Assembly (NCBI RefSeq): GCF_014844095.1
Contig: NZ_CP062163.1
Span: 3,009,501 to 3,073,500, forward strand
Source: Brevibacillus sp. JNUCC-41
GTDB lineage: Bacteria > Bacillota > Bacilli > Bacillales > DSM-1321
DNA: 64,000 bases
Direction of reading: 5' to 3'
Within the stretch, counting starts at the first letter, position 1. Every line of letters starts with the position of its first letter. Below are positions 17,182 through 26,277 of the stretch, one piece after another. The translations under genes and the position numbers were made by a program. The notes beneath the pieces were generated by a model. The model did no database searches, was not told the DNA's origin, and saw only the letters and a list, made by a program, of their open reading frames with translations.

Positions 17182-17916
17182 ATGAAAATCACCGTAATTG
17201 GCTGCTGGGGCGGTTATCCAGCTAAAAATGAGGCAAGTTCCGGCTATTTGCTTGAATATGAAGATTTTCGCATTCTGCTTGATTGTGGCAGCGGTGTTCT
17301 ATCACAGCTGCAAAACCATATGAAGCCGGAGGATCTAGGTGCTGTTGTATTATCCCACTATCATCCGGATCATGTAGCGGATATTGGTGTCCTGCAGCAC
17401 GCTGCGTTCATACAGCAGATATTGGGCAGCGAAAAAAGGACGATTCCCATTTATGGTCATGATTTGGACGAAGTCGAGTTTGGTAAGTTAACTTATAAAG
17501 ACGTGACAAAGGGGATAGCCTACACTGCTGATCAGCCCTTAACCATTGGACCGTGTAAATTCACGTTCATGAAAACAAATCATCCAGTCCCATGTTTTGC
17601 AATGAGGATTGAAGCTGAAAATCATTCGATAGTTTACACAGGGGATAGTTCATATATGGATGAGCTGGCGGATTTCGCTAAAGATGCAAACGTTTTACTA
17701 TGTGAAAGTAATTTTTACAGTGATATGGATGGTTCAAAGGCGGGGCATATGACGGCAAGAGAAGCGGGCATGCTAGCGGAAAAGGCTGACGTCCAGCTAT
17801 TGCTGTTAACTCATCTCCCTCATTATGGGGATCTTGATCAACTGAAAAAAGAAGCATCCAAGGTATTCAAAAGGGAAATAGCTGTAGCTAAAACCAATCT
17901 CGAATTCCAACTATAA
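17182..17916 (+). CDS. yhfI: Metallo-beta-lactamase-fold hydrolase YhfI
   Basis: A 244-residue soluble MBL-fold enzyme close in type to RNase Z/phosphodiesterase-like members. The metal motif SHYHPDHVADI is complete, with later ligands in TNHPVPC, YTGDSSY and LTHLPHYG. The N terminus MKITVIGCWGGYPAKNEASSGYLLE fits the family. GGAGTG 7 bases before the ATG at 17182 sets the start. It leads into lplJ after 41 bases. Substrate unknown. Confidence 0.88.
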   Translation: MKITVIGCWGGYPAKNEASSGYLLEYEDFRILLDCGSGVLSQLQNHMKPEDLGAVVLSHYHPDHVADIGVLQHAAFIQQILGSEKRTIPIYGHDLDEVEFGKLTYKDVTKGIAYTADQPLTIGPCKFTFMKTNHPVPCFAMRIEAENHSIVYTGDSSYMDELADFAKDANVLLCESNFYSDMDGSKAGHMTAREAGMLAEKADVQLLLLTHLPHYGDLDQLKKEASKVFKREIAVAKTNLEFQL

Positions 17917-17957
17917 ATGAAACATCAGTGATATGAAGTCTACAAGGAGGAACAACT

Positions 17958-18947
17958 GTGCTTTTTATTGATAATAAGGGAATTACCGATCCAAGAATTA
18001 ACCTCGCCATCGAAGAATATGCGCTTAAACATTTAAATATAGATGAAACCTATCTTCTATTTTACATTAATTGTCCTTCAATCATCATAGGAAGAAATCA
18101 AAATACGATTGAGGAAATCAATGCCGATTATGTAGATGGAAATGGGATTACAGTTGTTCGCCGCCTTTCCGGGGGTGGAGCGGTTTATCATGACCTGGGG
18201 AATCTCAATTTCAGTTTCATCACGAGAGATGATGGGGATAGTTTCCATAATTTCAAAAAATTCACCCAGCCTGTAGTGGAAACGCTTGAGAAACTTGGAA
18301 TACATGCTGAATTGAGCGGTCGTAACGATATCCTGGCTGAAGGAAAGAAAATCTCGGGAAATGCGATGTTTTCAACGAAGGGCAGAATGTTCAGTCATGG
18401 GACATTGCTGTTTCAATCAGAAATGGATCACATTGTATCCGCTTTAAAAGTGAAAAAAGATAAAATCGAGTCCAAAGGGATAAAATCAATAAGAAGCCGT
18501 GTCGGTAATATCGCTGATTTCTTAAAAGAACCGATGTCTGTTGAAGAGTTCCGTTCATTCCTCCTGCAAAATATTTTCAAAGATGGCGGAAAGGTTACAG
18601 AGTACGTTTTAACGGAGACGGATTGGGAGAAAATTCACAAAATCTCTGAAGAAAGGTATCAAAACTGGGAATGGAATTACGGAAAATCGCCTAAATTCAA
18701 CATGCAAAACTCACATAGATTCCCTGTGGGGTCTGTTGATATCCGCCTTGAAGTGAACAGGGGAATCATTGAAAATTGTAAAATCTATGGCGATTTCTTC
18801 GGGGTCGGAGAGGTTGCGGATATTGAACAAAAGCTTACTGGAACACGTTATGATAAGGAAGCGATCAGCAGGGTACTAGATGAGACCGATGTTCGTCATT
18901 ATTTTGGCAATGTAACGAAAGAAGAAATATTGGCACTAATATATTAA
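17958..18947 (+). CDS. lplJ: Lipoate-protein ligase LplJ
   Basis: LplJ activates free lipoate with ATP and attaches it to GcvH and the E2 subunits of 2-oxoacid dehydrogenases. The 329-residue protein has the ligand-binding signature VVRRLSGGGAVYHDLGNLNFSF, the GRNDI/GKKISGNAMF block with the catalytic lysine, and the C-terminal accessory domain. The start is GTG with AAGGAGG 8 bases before. Order yhfI-lplJ-acyl-CoA ligase is the B. subtilis order. A bidirectional terminator follows. Confidence 0.95.
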   Translation: MLFIDNKGITDPRINLAIEEYALKHLNIDETYLLFYINCPSIIIGRNQNTIEEINADYVDGNGITVVRRLSGGGAVYHDLGNLNFSFITRDDGDSFHNFKKFTQPVVETLEKLGIHAELSGRNDILAEGKKISGNAMFSTKGRMFSHGTLLFQSEMDHIVSALKVKKDKIESKGIKSIRSRVGNIADFLKEPMSVEEFRSFLLQNIFKDGGKVTEYVLTETDWEKIHKISEERYQNWEWNYGKSPKFNMQNSHRFPVGSVDIRLEVNRGIIENCKIYGDFFGVGEVADIEQKLTGTRYDKEAISRVLDETDVRHYFGNVTKEEILALIY

Positions 18948-18950
18948 GCC

Positions 18951-18986
18951 ACAAAAGCCGTCCCGACTTAATAGGACGGCTTTTGT
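18951..18986. terminator. Terminator after lplJ
   Basis: ACAAAAGCCGTCC (18951-18963) pairs with GGACGGCTTTTGT (18974-18986), giving T runs in both directions. Confidence 0.88.
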
Positions 18987-19027
18987 GACTAATAATGACA
19001 GTAATTGCTTGAATATGGATAAAATTG

Positions 19028-19056
19028 TTGCTGTAATAGCTTTCTTTTAATATAAT
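19028..19056 (+). promoter_or_regulatory. Sigma-A promoter of lcfB
   Basis: TTGCTG (19028-19033) and a perfect TATAAT (19051-19056) are 17 bases apart, followed about 27 bases later by the FadR-type operator. Confidence 0.75.
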
Positions 19057-19082
19057 AAAAATGTATTTAGTTCACCATAAAA

Positions 19083-19102
19083 ATGAATGAATATTCATTC
19101 AT
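19083..19102 (+). promoter_or_regulatory. FadR-type operator upstream of lcfB
   Basis: ATGAATGAATATTCATTCAT is a perfect 20-bp palindrome and matches the known Bacillus FadR (YsiA) operator. It lies in the leader about 25 bases before the start codon, so repressor would stop transcription until long-chain acyl-CoA releases it. Confidence 0.9.
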
Positions 19103-19126
19103 GCTATTTGCAGGGGAGGGAGAAAG

Positions 19127-20671
19127 TTGAATTTATCTGAACAGCTTCATCAAATGGCTATAAAAAAGGCGAATAAGCCAGCATATTACTTTATGGATCA
19201 ATCCACTACATATGGGGAATTGGATAAAGCCGTTACGAAGTTCGCAGACGAATTACATAGGCTTGGTGTTTCAAAAGGTGATAACATTGCGCTGTTATTG
19301 GGCAACTCTCCACATTTCATCATTTCGTTGTATGGGGCTATGCGAGCAGGGGCAACCGTCATTCCCGTCAATCCAATTTACACACCTGACGAGATTGTTT
19401 ATATCCTGAATAATGGCGATGTAAAGGTTGTTGTGGCATTAGATAAGCTTTTACCCTTACTAGAGAAAGTGAACCCGATCCTCTCAAGCGTAGAACAATA
19501 TGTTATTTGTGAAACGCAGCAGGATAATGGGGATATTAGCGAATTTAATATCTATCCCAAAATGAAATCGTTTACAAAAATGATCGAATCGGGGGATGAC
19601 GGTTTTAAAGGGCCAGAACTGGATCCTGAAGATACGGCAATCATACTCTATACTTCCGGAACAACGGGGAAACCAAAGGGGGCCATGCTCACACATACCA
19701 ATATATTTTCCAATGCGCATGATATTGGTGAATATTTAAAAATCTCGGAAAGCGACCGCGTCATTACGACATTGCCAATGTTCCATGTTTTCAGTTTAAC
19801 GGTAGTTGTGAATGCCCCATTGATAAGCGGAGGTACGCTTTTAATTGTTCCGCAATTCAGTCCAAAGGAAATATTCAGGCAAATCAAAAAATACGATGCG
19901 ACCGTTTTTGCTGGAGTGCCTACGATGTATAACTTTCTTTTCCAATACCCGGATGCAAAAGAAGATGCTTTGAAGTCGTTGCGGATATGCATTTCGGGCG
20001 GATCCGCCATGCCAGTGTCCCTTCTTGAATCATTCGAGCGAAAATTTAATGTCAGGGTATCAGAAGGATATGGCTTATCAGAAGCTTCCCCTGTTACCTG
20101 CTTCAATCCTTTGGATCGTCCAAGGAAGTCGGGATCCATCGGTACCTCCATCCTTAGGGTGGAAAACAAAGTGGTCAATGAGCTTGGAGAAGAAGTGCCG
20201 ATCAATGAGGTAGGAGAATTGGTTGTCAGAGGTCCGAATGTAATGAAGGGTTATTATAAAATGCCTGAAGAATCAGCTGCTGTCTTGAAAAATGGCTGGT
20301 TATATACAGGCGATTTAGCCAGGATGGATGATGAAGGCTATTTTTTCATTGTAGATCGTAAAAAGGAGCTTATCATCGTCGGTGGCTATAATGTCTATCC
20401 ACGTGAAGTAGAGGAGGTTCTGTATGCCCATCCTGAAGTAGTTGAGGCAGCAGCCATAGGCGTTCCTGATCCCAATCAAGGGGAAGTGGTTAAATGCTTT
20501 GTCGTAAAGAAAAACAATGCATTGACGGAGGAAGAACTGCTTGCTTATTGCATGGAACACTTGGCCAAATATAAGGTACCGGCAAAAATCGAGTTTTTGG
20601 ATGAACTTCCTAAAAATGCGACTGGTAAAATATTACGCCGGTCCTTGAAAAACCATGTACTGCAAAACTGA
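19127..20671 (+). CDS. lcfB: Long-chain fatty acyl-CoA ligase (LcfB/YhfL)
   Basis: This enzyme activates fatty acids with ATP and CoA for beta-oxidation. The 514-residue adenylate-forming protein has the phosphate loop YTSGTTGKPKGAMLTHTN, the GYGLSEASPVTC motif, YTGDLARMDDEGYFFIVDRKKELI and the C-terminal catalytic lysine in PKNATGKILRR. It starts at TTG behind GGGAGGG. The perfect FadR-type palindrome just upstream ties it to the fatty-acid degradation regulon, and its place after lplJ fits B. subtilis yhfL. Confidence 0.95.
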   Translation: MNLSEQLHQMAIKKANKPAYYFMDQSTTYGELDKAVTKFADELHRLGVSKGDNIALLLGNSPHFIISLYGAMRAGATVIPVNPIYTPDEIVYILNNGDVKVVVALDKLLPLLEKVNPILSSVEQYVICETQQDNGDISEFNIYPKMKSFTKMIESGDDGFKGPELDPEDTAIILYTSGTTGKPKGAMLTHTNIFSNAHDIGEYLKISESDRVITTLPMFHVFSLTVVVNAPLISGGTLLIVPQFSPKEIFRQIKKYDATVFAGVPTMYNFLFQYPDAKEDALKSLRICISGGSAMPVSLLESFERKFNVRVSEGYGLSEASPVTCFNPLDRPRKSGSIGTSILRVENKVVNELGEEVPINEVGELVVRGPNVMKGYYKMPEESAAVLKNGWLYTGDLARMDDEGYFFIVDRKKELIIVGGYNVYPREVEEVLYAHPEVVEAAAIGVPDPNQGEVVKCFVVKKNNALTEEELLAYCMEHLAKYKVPAKIEFLDELPKNATGKILRRSLKNHVLQN

Positions 20672-20846
20672 ATATTCATTGACCATCAGGGATCATTGCC
20701 TATAACCGGCATGGTCCTTATTTTGTACAACCAAAGTGTAGCAGGCTGCATAAAATATATTGGAGAATCTTAAAACCTTGATTCTTGTTTCGAAAAGAGT
20801 TATGATTGTCATTAAAAATTTCCACATAATTGTAAGGAGGGGTTAG

Positions 20847-21374
20847 ATGAGAGATGTAAAGCTTTTGGATATTTTTACGCATCCCATTGCTCAAAAATAC
20901 TTGAACCGTTCAGGCCTGGCACATGCAATTGCAGTAGCATACCATGCGTTTCACTTGGCAAACGAATATAATGTCGACCCTGATATTGCTGCTAAAGCTG
21001 GACTTTTGCATGATATGGGGCATTTCACCTGGTATCGCAATGGTAAATGGGATTATGATTTGTATAAACAAAATGATATTCACCCAATCAAAGGTGCAGA
21101 ACGAGCACATAAACTGTTAATCCGCTTGGGAGAAAACCCGATAAAGGCAAAGACCATTTCCCTCGCCATTTTATTTCACACCGATTCGTTCTTACCTTCA
21201 AATGATATTATTCGTACACCGCTTCAGCAAGTCGTCAAATGGGCCGACGAAAAAGATGAAGAAGAAGGTGGAAAACACCATTATCGCAAAATTGATTTTC
21301 CCCGGGCAAAGGAGAGCATCATGAAACTTGATACGCTCATAGATGAGGAACAAAGAAAAAGGCTATCATCCTGA
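20847..21374 (+). CDS. HD-domain phosphohydrolase
   Basis: A 175-residue HD-fold metal hydrolase. Ligands are visible as His at SGLAHAIAV, the central HD pair in AGLLHDMGHF (His55, Asp56), the later H in NDIHPIKGAERAHKLL and the distal Asp in KWADEKDEE. Such proteins hydrolyse nucleotides or phosphorylated small molecules; the substrate here is not evident. It has its own AGGAGGGG ribosome site and its end overlaps a terminator. Confidence 0.82.
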   Translation: MRDVKLLDIFTHPIAQKYLNRSGLAHAIAVAYHAFHLANEYNVDPDIAAKAGLLHDMGHFTWYRNGKWDYDLYKQNDIHPIKGAERAHKLLIRLGENPIKAKTISLAILFHTDSFLPSNDIIRTPLQQVVKWADEKDEEEGGKHHYRKIDFPRAKESIMKLDTLIDEEQRKRLSS

Positions 21375-21397
21375 AGGTAAACGGGTGATAGCCTTTT
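21361..21397 (+). terminator. Terminator at end of the HD gene
   Basis: GGCTATCATCC (21361-21371) pairs with GGGTGATAGCC (21383-21393), followed by TTTTT; the stem starts inside the last codons. Confidence 0.85.
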
Positions 21398-21552
21398 TAC
21401 TGTCAGGAGGTACACTTTTTAAGCATATTACAGTTTAAATTTGTTATCAGGTGAATTAATGATGTAAAGTATAGACCAATAGAACTATTCGCGGCGGCAA
21501 TTTTAAAAAGTTATCGGATTAATAACAAATAATGAAAGTTATAGGTGATGTT

Positions 21553-22245
21553 ATGAAGTCGATTAAGCTATTGATATATGGTGGTCAGGGAGGAATTGAG
21601 GAATTCATCGAAAAAGAAGAAGACATTAAGGCCATAGGGGTGACTGGAAATGAAATGGACCTTCTTGATTTTAATCACACATCATCAGTCATGCCAGATG
21701 TCATTCTTATTGATGCCCGGTCATCAGGGAAGTATGGACAGGAAGTCATGCCAATCTTAAAGGTAAAATATCCATCCACTCCTTTCATCATTTTTACTGC
21801 CTATTCAGAAGTTCATTATCTTATCGAAGCGATATGCCATGGTGCAGCGGGTTATGTGTTACAGGATGGCGGAATGAAACAGGTGCTGTCGGCAATCCGT
21901 CAATGTACCAACGGTCAGATAGTTTATCCTGCCTCATTTAAATCAATTTTAATGAAGAAGCTGCAGCAGGATGCTGAAAGATCACCAGTAACTTTGGATA
22001 AGGCAATCGAAAAATTGGGGGCCTTTTCTAAACGCGAGTATGAACTGCTTATCCTGCTGACCCAAGGTGAAACAAATCAGCAAATCTCAAAAAAACTTTT
22101 TCTATCCGTCGGCACGGTAAAAAACTATATAAGCCGCATTTACAGAAAACTGAATGTTAATAATCGACCGGAGCTTATGGCACTTTTGCATAGTCTTCAA
22201 AAAAACGGGATAAGGGATGACTACTCATGCCCGCCGTTCCATTAG
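21553..22245 (+). CDS. Orphan LuxR/NarL-type response regulator with a degenerate receiver
   Basis: A 230-residue two-domain regulator. The C-terminal DNA-binding domain is standard (FSKREYELLILLTQGETNQQISKKLFLSVGTVKNYISRIYRKL, residues 158-200). The receiver keeps the phospho-acceptor position (Asp54 in LIDARSSG) and Thr82, but the acidic Asp pair that binds magnesium is replaced (IYGGQ at residues 8-12) and the conserved Lys is Gln104 (VLQDG). Phosphorylation as in a normal receiver is therefore unlikely. No histidine kinase is adjacent. AGGTGAT before the ATG at 21553 sets the start. Target genes unknown. Confidence 0.85.
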   Translation: MKSIKLLIYGGQGGIEEFIEKEEDIKAIGVTGNEMDLLDFNHTSSVMPDVILIDARSSGKYGQEVMPILKVKYPSTPFIIFTAYSEVHYLIEAICHGAAGYVLQDGGMKQVLSAIRQCTNGQIVYPASFKSILMKKLQQDAERSPVTLDKAIEKLGAFSKREYELLILLTQGETNQQISKKLFLSVGTVKNYISRIYRKLNVNNRPELMALLHSLQKNGIRDDYSCPPFH

Positions 22246-22575
22246 TCGGCTTCGTGACGAATTCACATTCCAAAAAATTTGAGGAAACGAACTACATCAA
22301 ATCAATTAGGTGGCGGCAAAGGGATTAATTCACCGTTGCCTTAAACCTCCCGGCCCTCCGGTTTTTTTAAAAATTTCTCTGCATATTCATTATTTGACCT
22401 CCTCGTATGTCCATACTATCCCGGAAGTGCATTTTTGCCTGAAGGAGTATTCAGTTAATTCATAAGGTTGATAATGAGATTGAAAGGAATAAATAATATA
22501 GAAGGGAAATGGGGTTCTAACCTGTCCATTTTGGATTAAACTATTAAGAGGGAGATTCGTTTAAGGAGGGGCAAC
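22246..22575. other. 330-base gap before yhfN
   Basis: No gene seen. A GC-rich AACC...GGTT hairpin ending in seven T residues near 22346-22368 probably ends the upstream regulator transcript. The rest should hold the yhfN promoter, for which I see no clear boxes. Confidence 0.5.
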
Positions 22576-23841
22576 ATGGTTAGAAAATGGGCTGGAAGAG
22601 CGATTCTGTTATATATCCTTTATGCAGCGGTAATGTATTGGTATATTTTTTATGGAGCTGATACCTCGATTCCCGAAGCTTTGCGTGGAACTGCAGCAGA
22701 TCCTGCAACATTCCTTAATGCAAGGGAACTAAAGCTTAGCGAAGAGTATTCAGGACTGCGGAATTTTATTTTTTTCGTATCCACGCCATATGAATGGCTG
22801 CTGTATTTCTTCATTTTATTATTCGGTTTTTCAAAAGCATTTGAAAAGTCTTCAATGGCAGTCTCGAGGTGGAAAGCGGTCAGAACGGGCATCTACTTAT
22901 TCTGGCTTTCCGTTATTTCTTACCTGGCACTGTTTCCGATCAGTTTCATTGGATACCGGATGAGCAGGAGTTACCATATAAGTACACAAAGTTTCACTTC
23001 GTGGATGAAGGATGGAGTCATCGAATTCTGGGTGAATTTCGGGATGATGTTCATCATCGTGTCCGTTTTGTATTGGTTAATGAAGAAAAGTGTGAAGAAG
23101 TGGTGGCTCTATGCTTGGATGTTGTCCATTCCATTTACCTTGTTCCTGATGTTTGTACAGCCTGTATTGATTGATCCGCTATATAATGAATTCTATCCGC
23201 TTAAAAATAAAGAGCTGGAAACGGAGATATTGGCACTTGCCTCACAGGCTGAAATTCCTGCTGAACACGTGTATGAAGTAAATATGGCGGAAAAGACAAA
23301 TGCCTTGAATGCATACGTGACCGGAATAGGTTCCAACTCAAGAATAGTCCTTTGGGATACGACCCTGATTAAACTGAAGGAAGATGAAATCCTTTTTATC
23401 ATGGCACATGAAATGGCTCATTATGTGGAAAAGCATATTTATATAGGGATTGCAGGTTATTTAGGACTGACTTTAATCGGTTTGTGGCTGACATCGAAAA
23501 TCATGAATTTTATCATTAGACGCTGGGGCCACCTGTTAAAGGTTCGTTCTATTGACAGCATTTCTTCTCTTCCTTTATTTCTTTTAATAACGTCTGTGCT
23601 GCTCTTTGCTTCGAGTCCGCTGTCCAATTATGTTTCAAGATATCAAGAAACAAGGGCTGATCGTTATGCAATAGAAATGACCGGGGATAAAGAATCAGCA
23701 ATCACGACGTTTCAGGAACTCACGAGGTCGGGTTTAAGTCAAGTCAACCCACCATTCCTGGTTAAATGGCTGCGGTATTCCCATCCAACCATGCTCGAGC
23801 GGATTTCAACGGTTGAAAATACAGATACAAAAGGTGATTGA
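22576..23841 (+). CDS. yhfN: M48-family membrane zinc metalloprotease YhfN
   Basis: A 421-residue integral membrane protease of the Ste24/CAAX type. The zinc motif HEMAH is at residues 278-282 with a further glutamate ligand in QETRADRYA. About six to seven helices frame it: one at the N terminus, four before residue 195, and two after 290. It lacks a signal peptide beyond the first helix. Length and position near comK fit YhfN. AAGGAGGGG precedes the ATG. Substrates unknown. Confidence 0.9.
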   Translation: MVRKWAGRAILLYILYAAVMYWYIFYGADTSIPEALRGTAADPATFLNARELKLSEEYSGLRNFIFFVSTPYEWLLYFFILLFGFSKAFEKSSMAVSRWKAVRTGIYLFWLSVISYLALFPISFIGYRMSRSYHISTQSFTSWMKDGVIEFWVNFGMMFIIVSVLYWLMKKSVKKWWLYAWMLSIPFTLFLMFVQPVLIDPLYNEFYPLKNKELETEILALASQAEIPAEHVYEVNMAEKTNALNAYVTGIGSNSRIVLWDTTLIKLKEDEILFIMAHEMAHYVEKHIYIGIAGYLGLTLIGLWLTSKIMNFIIRRWGHLLKVRSIDSISSLPLFLLITSVLLFASSPLSNYVSRYQETRADRYAIEMTGDKESAITTFQELTRSGLSQVNPPFLVKWLRYSHPTMLERISTVENTDTKGD

Positions 23842-23873
23842 AAGCCAGCTGAAAACCAGCTGGCTTTTTTCTT
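23841..23873 (+). terminator. Terminator after yhfN
   Basis: AAAGCCAGCTG (23841-23851) pairs with CAGCTGGCTTT (23857-23867), then a T run; the stem begins at the last base of yhfN. Confidence 0.9.
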
Positions 23874-23990
23874 CTATATCGGAATAAAGTAAGTTTGTAT
23901 GTTGTTTTCAGAAAAAACTATTATTTTTTAAAATCTAAGGTTCTCTACTATAATAAATTAAATTCCCAGTTCGTTTTAAGGAGATCGGAT

Positions 23991-24800
23991 ATGTATAATG
24001 TACTTTTGATCACTATGGGCTCAGTCCTTGTTGCAGTAGCCTATAACTTATTTTTGATACCTCATTTAATTTTAAGCAGCGGACTTAGTGGACTTGCGAT
24101 TATGTTCGGAATCATCACCCCGGTCAACACAGGGATATTGAATTTTCTGTTGAACCTGCCATTGCTGATTCTTGGATACTTGAAATTAGGGAGACGTTTT
24201 ATCACTTATACGATATTATCAGTTGTCGTGATATCCGTCAGTTTATACCTCATTCCGGTTCACGGAATATCCACTGATCCGATTTTGTCTTCTTTATTTG
24301 GCGGAATCATATCGGGATTTGGTATAGGCATCATCTTTCGCGCTTCAGGTTCTTCAGGAGGTTTTGATATCATTGCCATGCTATTGGCAAAGAAGAGCGA
24401 CTTTCCACTTGGTACATTGCTTTCGGTGATGAACGCAGTTGTGGTGGTTATCTCAGGCTTCATCTTTGGTTGGGATGCCGCATTATATACGCTGATTTCC
24501 ATTTATGCAGCAGGAAAGGTGATCGATACGATCCATTCCAATCACATTAAATTAACTTTGATGATCGTTACCAAAAAGAGTGACGAAATGAAAACCAAGC
24601 TCCTGACCAACCTTTATCGTGGGATTACAGTCATGGATGGTGAAGGTGCATATTCAGGAGAAAAGAGTAAAGTAATGATGACAGTCATAACACGTTATCA
24701 GTTAACCGATGTAAAAACGATGATAAAAGAAGTGGATCCGAATGCTTTTGTCAATATAACCGAAACAGCCGAGGTCATGGGGATGTTTCATAAAGAGTGA
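23991..24800 (+). CDS. YitT-family (DUF2179) membrane protein, first paralog
   Basis: A 269-residue protein with five or six N-terminal helices (residues 1-175) and a soluble C-terminal DUF2179 domain holding GITVMDGEGAYSGEKSKVMMTVITRYQL. The family occurs in several copies per Bacillus genome and its function is not established; the C-terminal domain may bind a ligand. The ATG at 23991 has AAGGAG upstream and starts at the first helix, while the longer frame has no ribosome site. A second paralog lies at 60932. Confidence 0.9.
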   Translation: MYNVLLITMGSVLVAVAYNLFLIPHLILSSGLSGLAIMFGIITPVNTGILNFLLNLPLLILGYLKLGRRFITYTILSVVVISVSLYLIPVHGISTDPILSSLFGGIISGFGIGIIFRASGSSGGFDIIAMLLAKKSDFPLGTLLSVMNAVVVVISGFIFGWDAALYTLISIYAAGKVIDTIHSNHIKLTLMIVTKKSDEMKTKLLTNLYRGITVMDGEGAYSGEKSKVMMTVITRYQLTDVKTMIKEVDPNAFVNITETAEVMGMFHKE

Positions 24801-24811
24801 TGATAATTAGA

Positions 24812-24839
24812 AAAGCCTCCCGATATGGGAGGCTTTTTT
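24812..24839 (+). terminator. Terminator after the first YitT gene
   Basis: AAAGCCTCCC pairs with GGGAGGCTTT around GATAT, then TTT. Confidence 0.88.
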
Positions 24840-24868
24840 GATCATTAGGCTTTTTTTATTCATGCATT

Positions 24869-25105
24869 TTAATTGCCAAACTGTTTTAGTAAAACGTTCA
24901 TTTCAGAACTTAGTTTTAAGAATAAAGGTTTGTTTTTCGTATCCAAGGCTTCATCGATCTTTTTTGCAAGGATATTCTTTTTGGTAGTAAGGACGGCTTC
25001 CTGAATAATCATATCAATTAACATTTCCTGAACCACGGCATCGTTTTTCATTTCGCTCATTGATAAGGACTTTACTGACTCTGAATAAGATTTTTCATTT
25101 TTCAA
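24869..25105 (-). CDS. IDEAL-domain small protein
   Basis: A protein of about 78 residues whose C-terminal part contains KKIDEALDTKNKPLFLKLSSE, the IDEAL domain signature seen in Bacillus proteins such as YpiB. The N-terminal half is helical and charged. Start is uncertain: TTG at 25105 has GGGGTGG five bases upstream, and a GTG at 25114 would add three residues. It is transcribed against comK. The domain is linked to protein-protein contacts; no role is known here. Confidence 0.75.
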   Translation of the reverse strand: MKNEKSYSESVKSLSMSEMKNDAVVQEMLIDMIIQEAVLTTKKNILAKKIDEALDTKNKPLFLKLSSEMNVLLKQFGN

Positions 25106-25424
25106 AGTTACCACCCCTGACCCTTTTTATTATTATATGGATTTGAGTGGATAAAATCAACTGAAAATTTTAAAAATTTAAACATTAATAGAGAATGTGT
25201 CGTTTAGATGACGAAAAAGCCACTATATAAAAGAATTCTTAATTTTTTGTGAACTTCCTTTTTATGTTTAAAGGTTGTGCTATTATAGTGAGGAATTTAA
25301 CATACATTTACTATCCCCCTTCACTCTTCTTGGACAATGGGGAATGGAAGGGTACAAGCAATCAAGGGTATAAGCTTCGAAAAAGTAAAAGCGGTGTTTA
25401 GCAATGAGGAAGAGGTGGATTAAA

Positions 25425-25988
25425 ATGAAGGAAAATAATCAGGGAATTATTGAGGAATTTGAAATTACGCCACATACACTAATGGTTTCACCAATCAATT
25501 ACGGCAGTAAAATATATTCCCGTATCATTGAAATGGAGGACGAGTTCATCTCCCCGTTTAAACCCATGGAAATAATAAAGAAAAGCTGTGAGTTCTTCGG
25601 TTCAAGTTATGAAGGACGCAAGAAAGGCACGAAACAGCTCATAAACATCACACATAAAGCACCGATCGCGATTGATCCGACCAGTTCGATTTTCTTCTTT
25701 CCGACTACATCTCCGTTGCGTCCTCAATGCATCTGGCTATCACATGAGCATGTGGCAACCTATGATCGCCTGGATTCCAAACATACAACCATCACATTCA
25801 GGAATAGACAAACCATCGATATAGCAGTATCATGCAGCTCTTTCGAAAACCAGCTGCACCGGACATCTTTTTTAAAAACGAAATTGATCCAGAGAATTGA
25901 GGAGACAAAGAGGAAATCCTTCTATCTGTTTTCCGATCCAAATGGGGCAAAGCCTTCAGAGGTTATGTCAAAGTATGTACCGCGTTAG
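25425..25988 (+). CDS. comK: Competence transcription factor ComK
   Basis: ComK switches on DNA-uptake and recombination genes. The 187-residue protein matches ComK along its length: SRIIEMEDEF, the strong CEFFGSSYEGRKKGTKQL block, HKAPIAIDPTSSIFFFPTTSPLRPQCIW, and FENQLHRTSFLKTK. The ATG at 25425 has AAGAGGTGG at good spacing. TGC-TATTAT at 25278-25286 is an extended -10 about 140 bases upstream. AT-rich sequence before it could hold ComK boxes, but I could not find a clean AAAA-N5-TTTT pair. Confidence 0.93.
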   Translation: MKENNQGIIEEFEITPHTLMVSPINYGSKIYSRIIEMEDEFISPFKPMEIIKKSCEFFGSSYEGRKKGTKQLINITHKAPIAIDPTSSIFFFPTTSPLRPQCIWLSHEHVATYDRLDSKHTTITFRNRQTIDIAVSCSSFENQLHRTSFLKTKLIQRIEETKRKSFYLFSDPNGAKPSEVMSKYVPR

Positions 25989-26029
25989 AGGGGTTTCATG
26001 TAAACGGGATTCATTCAAAATTAAAGCAA

Positions 26030-26051
26030 GCCCTTCTTATTAAAGAAGGGC
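26030..26051. terminator. Terminator between comK and the DUF3006 gene
   Basis: GCCCTTCTT (26030-26038) pairs with AAGAAGGGC (26043-26051) around ATTA in the gap between convergent genes. T tracts are modest. Confidence 0.65.
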
Positions 26052-26058
26052 CCCTGAA

Positions 26059-26277
26059 TTAATCCTCAAATAATTCATCCATTAAATCGTCAATCTCTTT
26101 TCTTAACTGCTTAGTGCCTTCTTTGGAAATGGTGATCGTATTACCATCGATAATCAGCATATCTCCTACTTTTGCTCCTTTGGGAAGAGCGCTTTTAGGA
26201 AAATCCTTCATGTCGCCGCCATCGATTTCAACGACAGCGATCTTTCCCTCGAAGCGATCGATAATTCCTTGTATCAT
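26059..26277 (-). CDS. DUF3006 domain protein
   Basis: A 72-residue acidic protein matching DUF3006: MIQGIIDRFEGKIAVVEIDGG, a beta-rich core ending in TITISKEGTKQLRKEI, and an acidic tail. DUF3006 genes commonly sit next to secreted ComEC-like MBL hydrolases, as here. Its ATG directly follows the TAA of that upstream gene, so ribosomes likely re-initiate and make the pair together. Function unknown; it has no signal peptide, unlike its partner. Confidence 0.85.
   Translation of the reverse strand: MIQGIIDRFEGKIAVVEIDGGDMKDFPKSALPKGAKVGDMLIIDGNTITISKEGTKQLRKEIDDLMDELFED

Noticed and set aside
25141..25300. ComK boxes in the comK promoter
   Set aside because: The region is rich in A and T runs, but I could not find two AAAA-N5-TTTT boxes with accepted spacing, so I do not list them.
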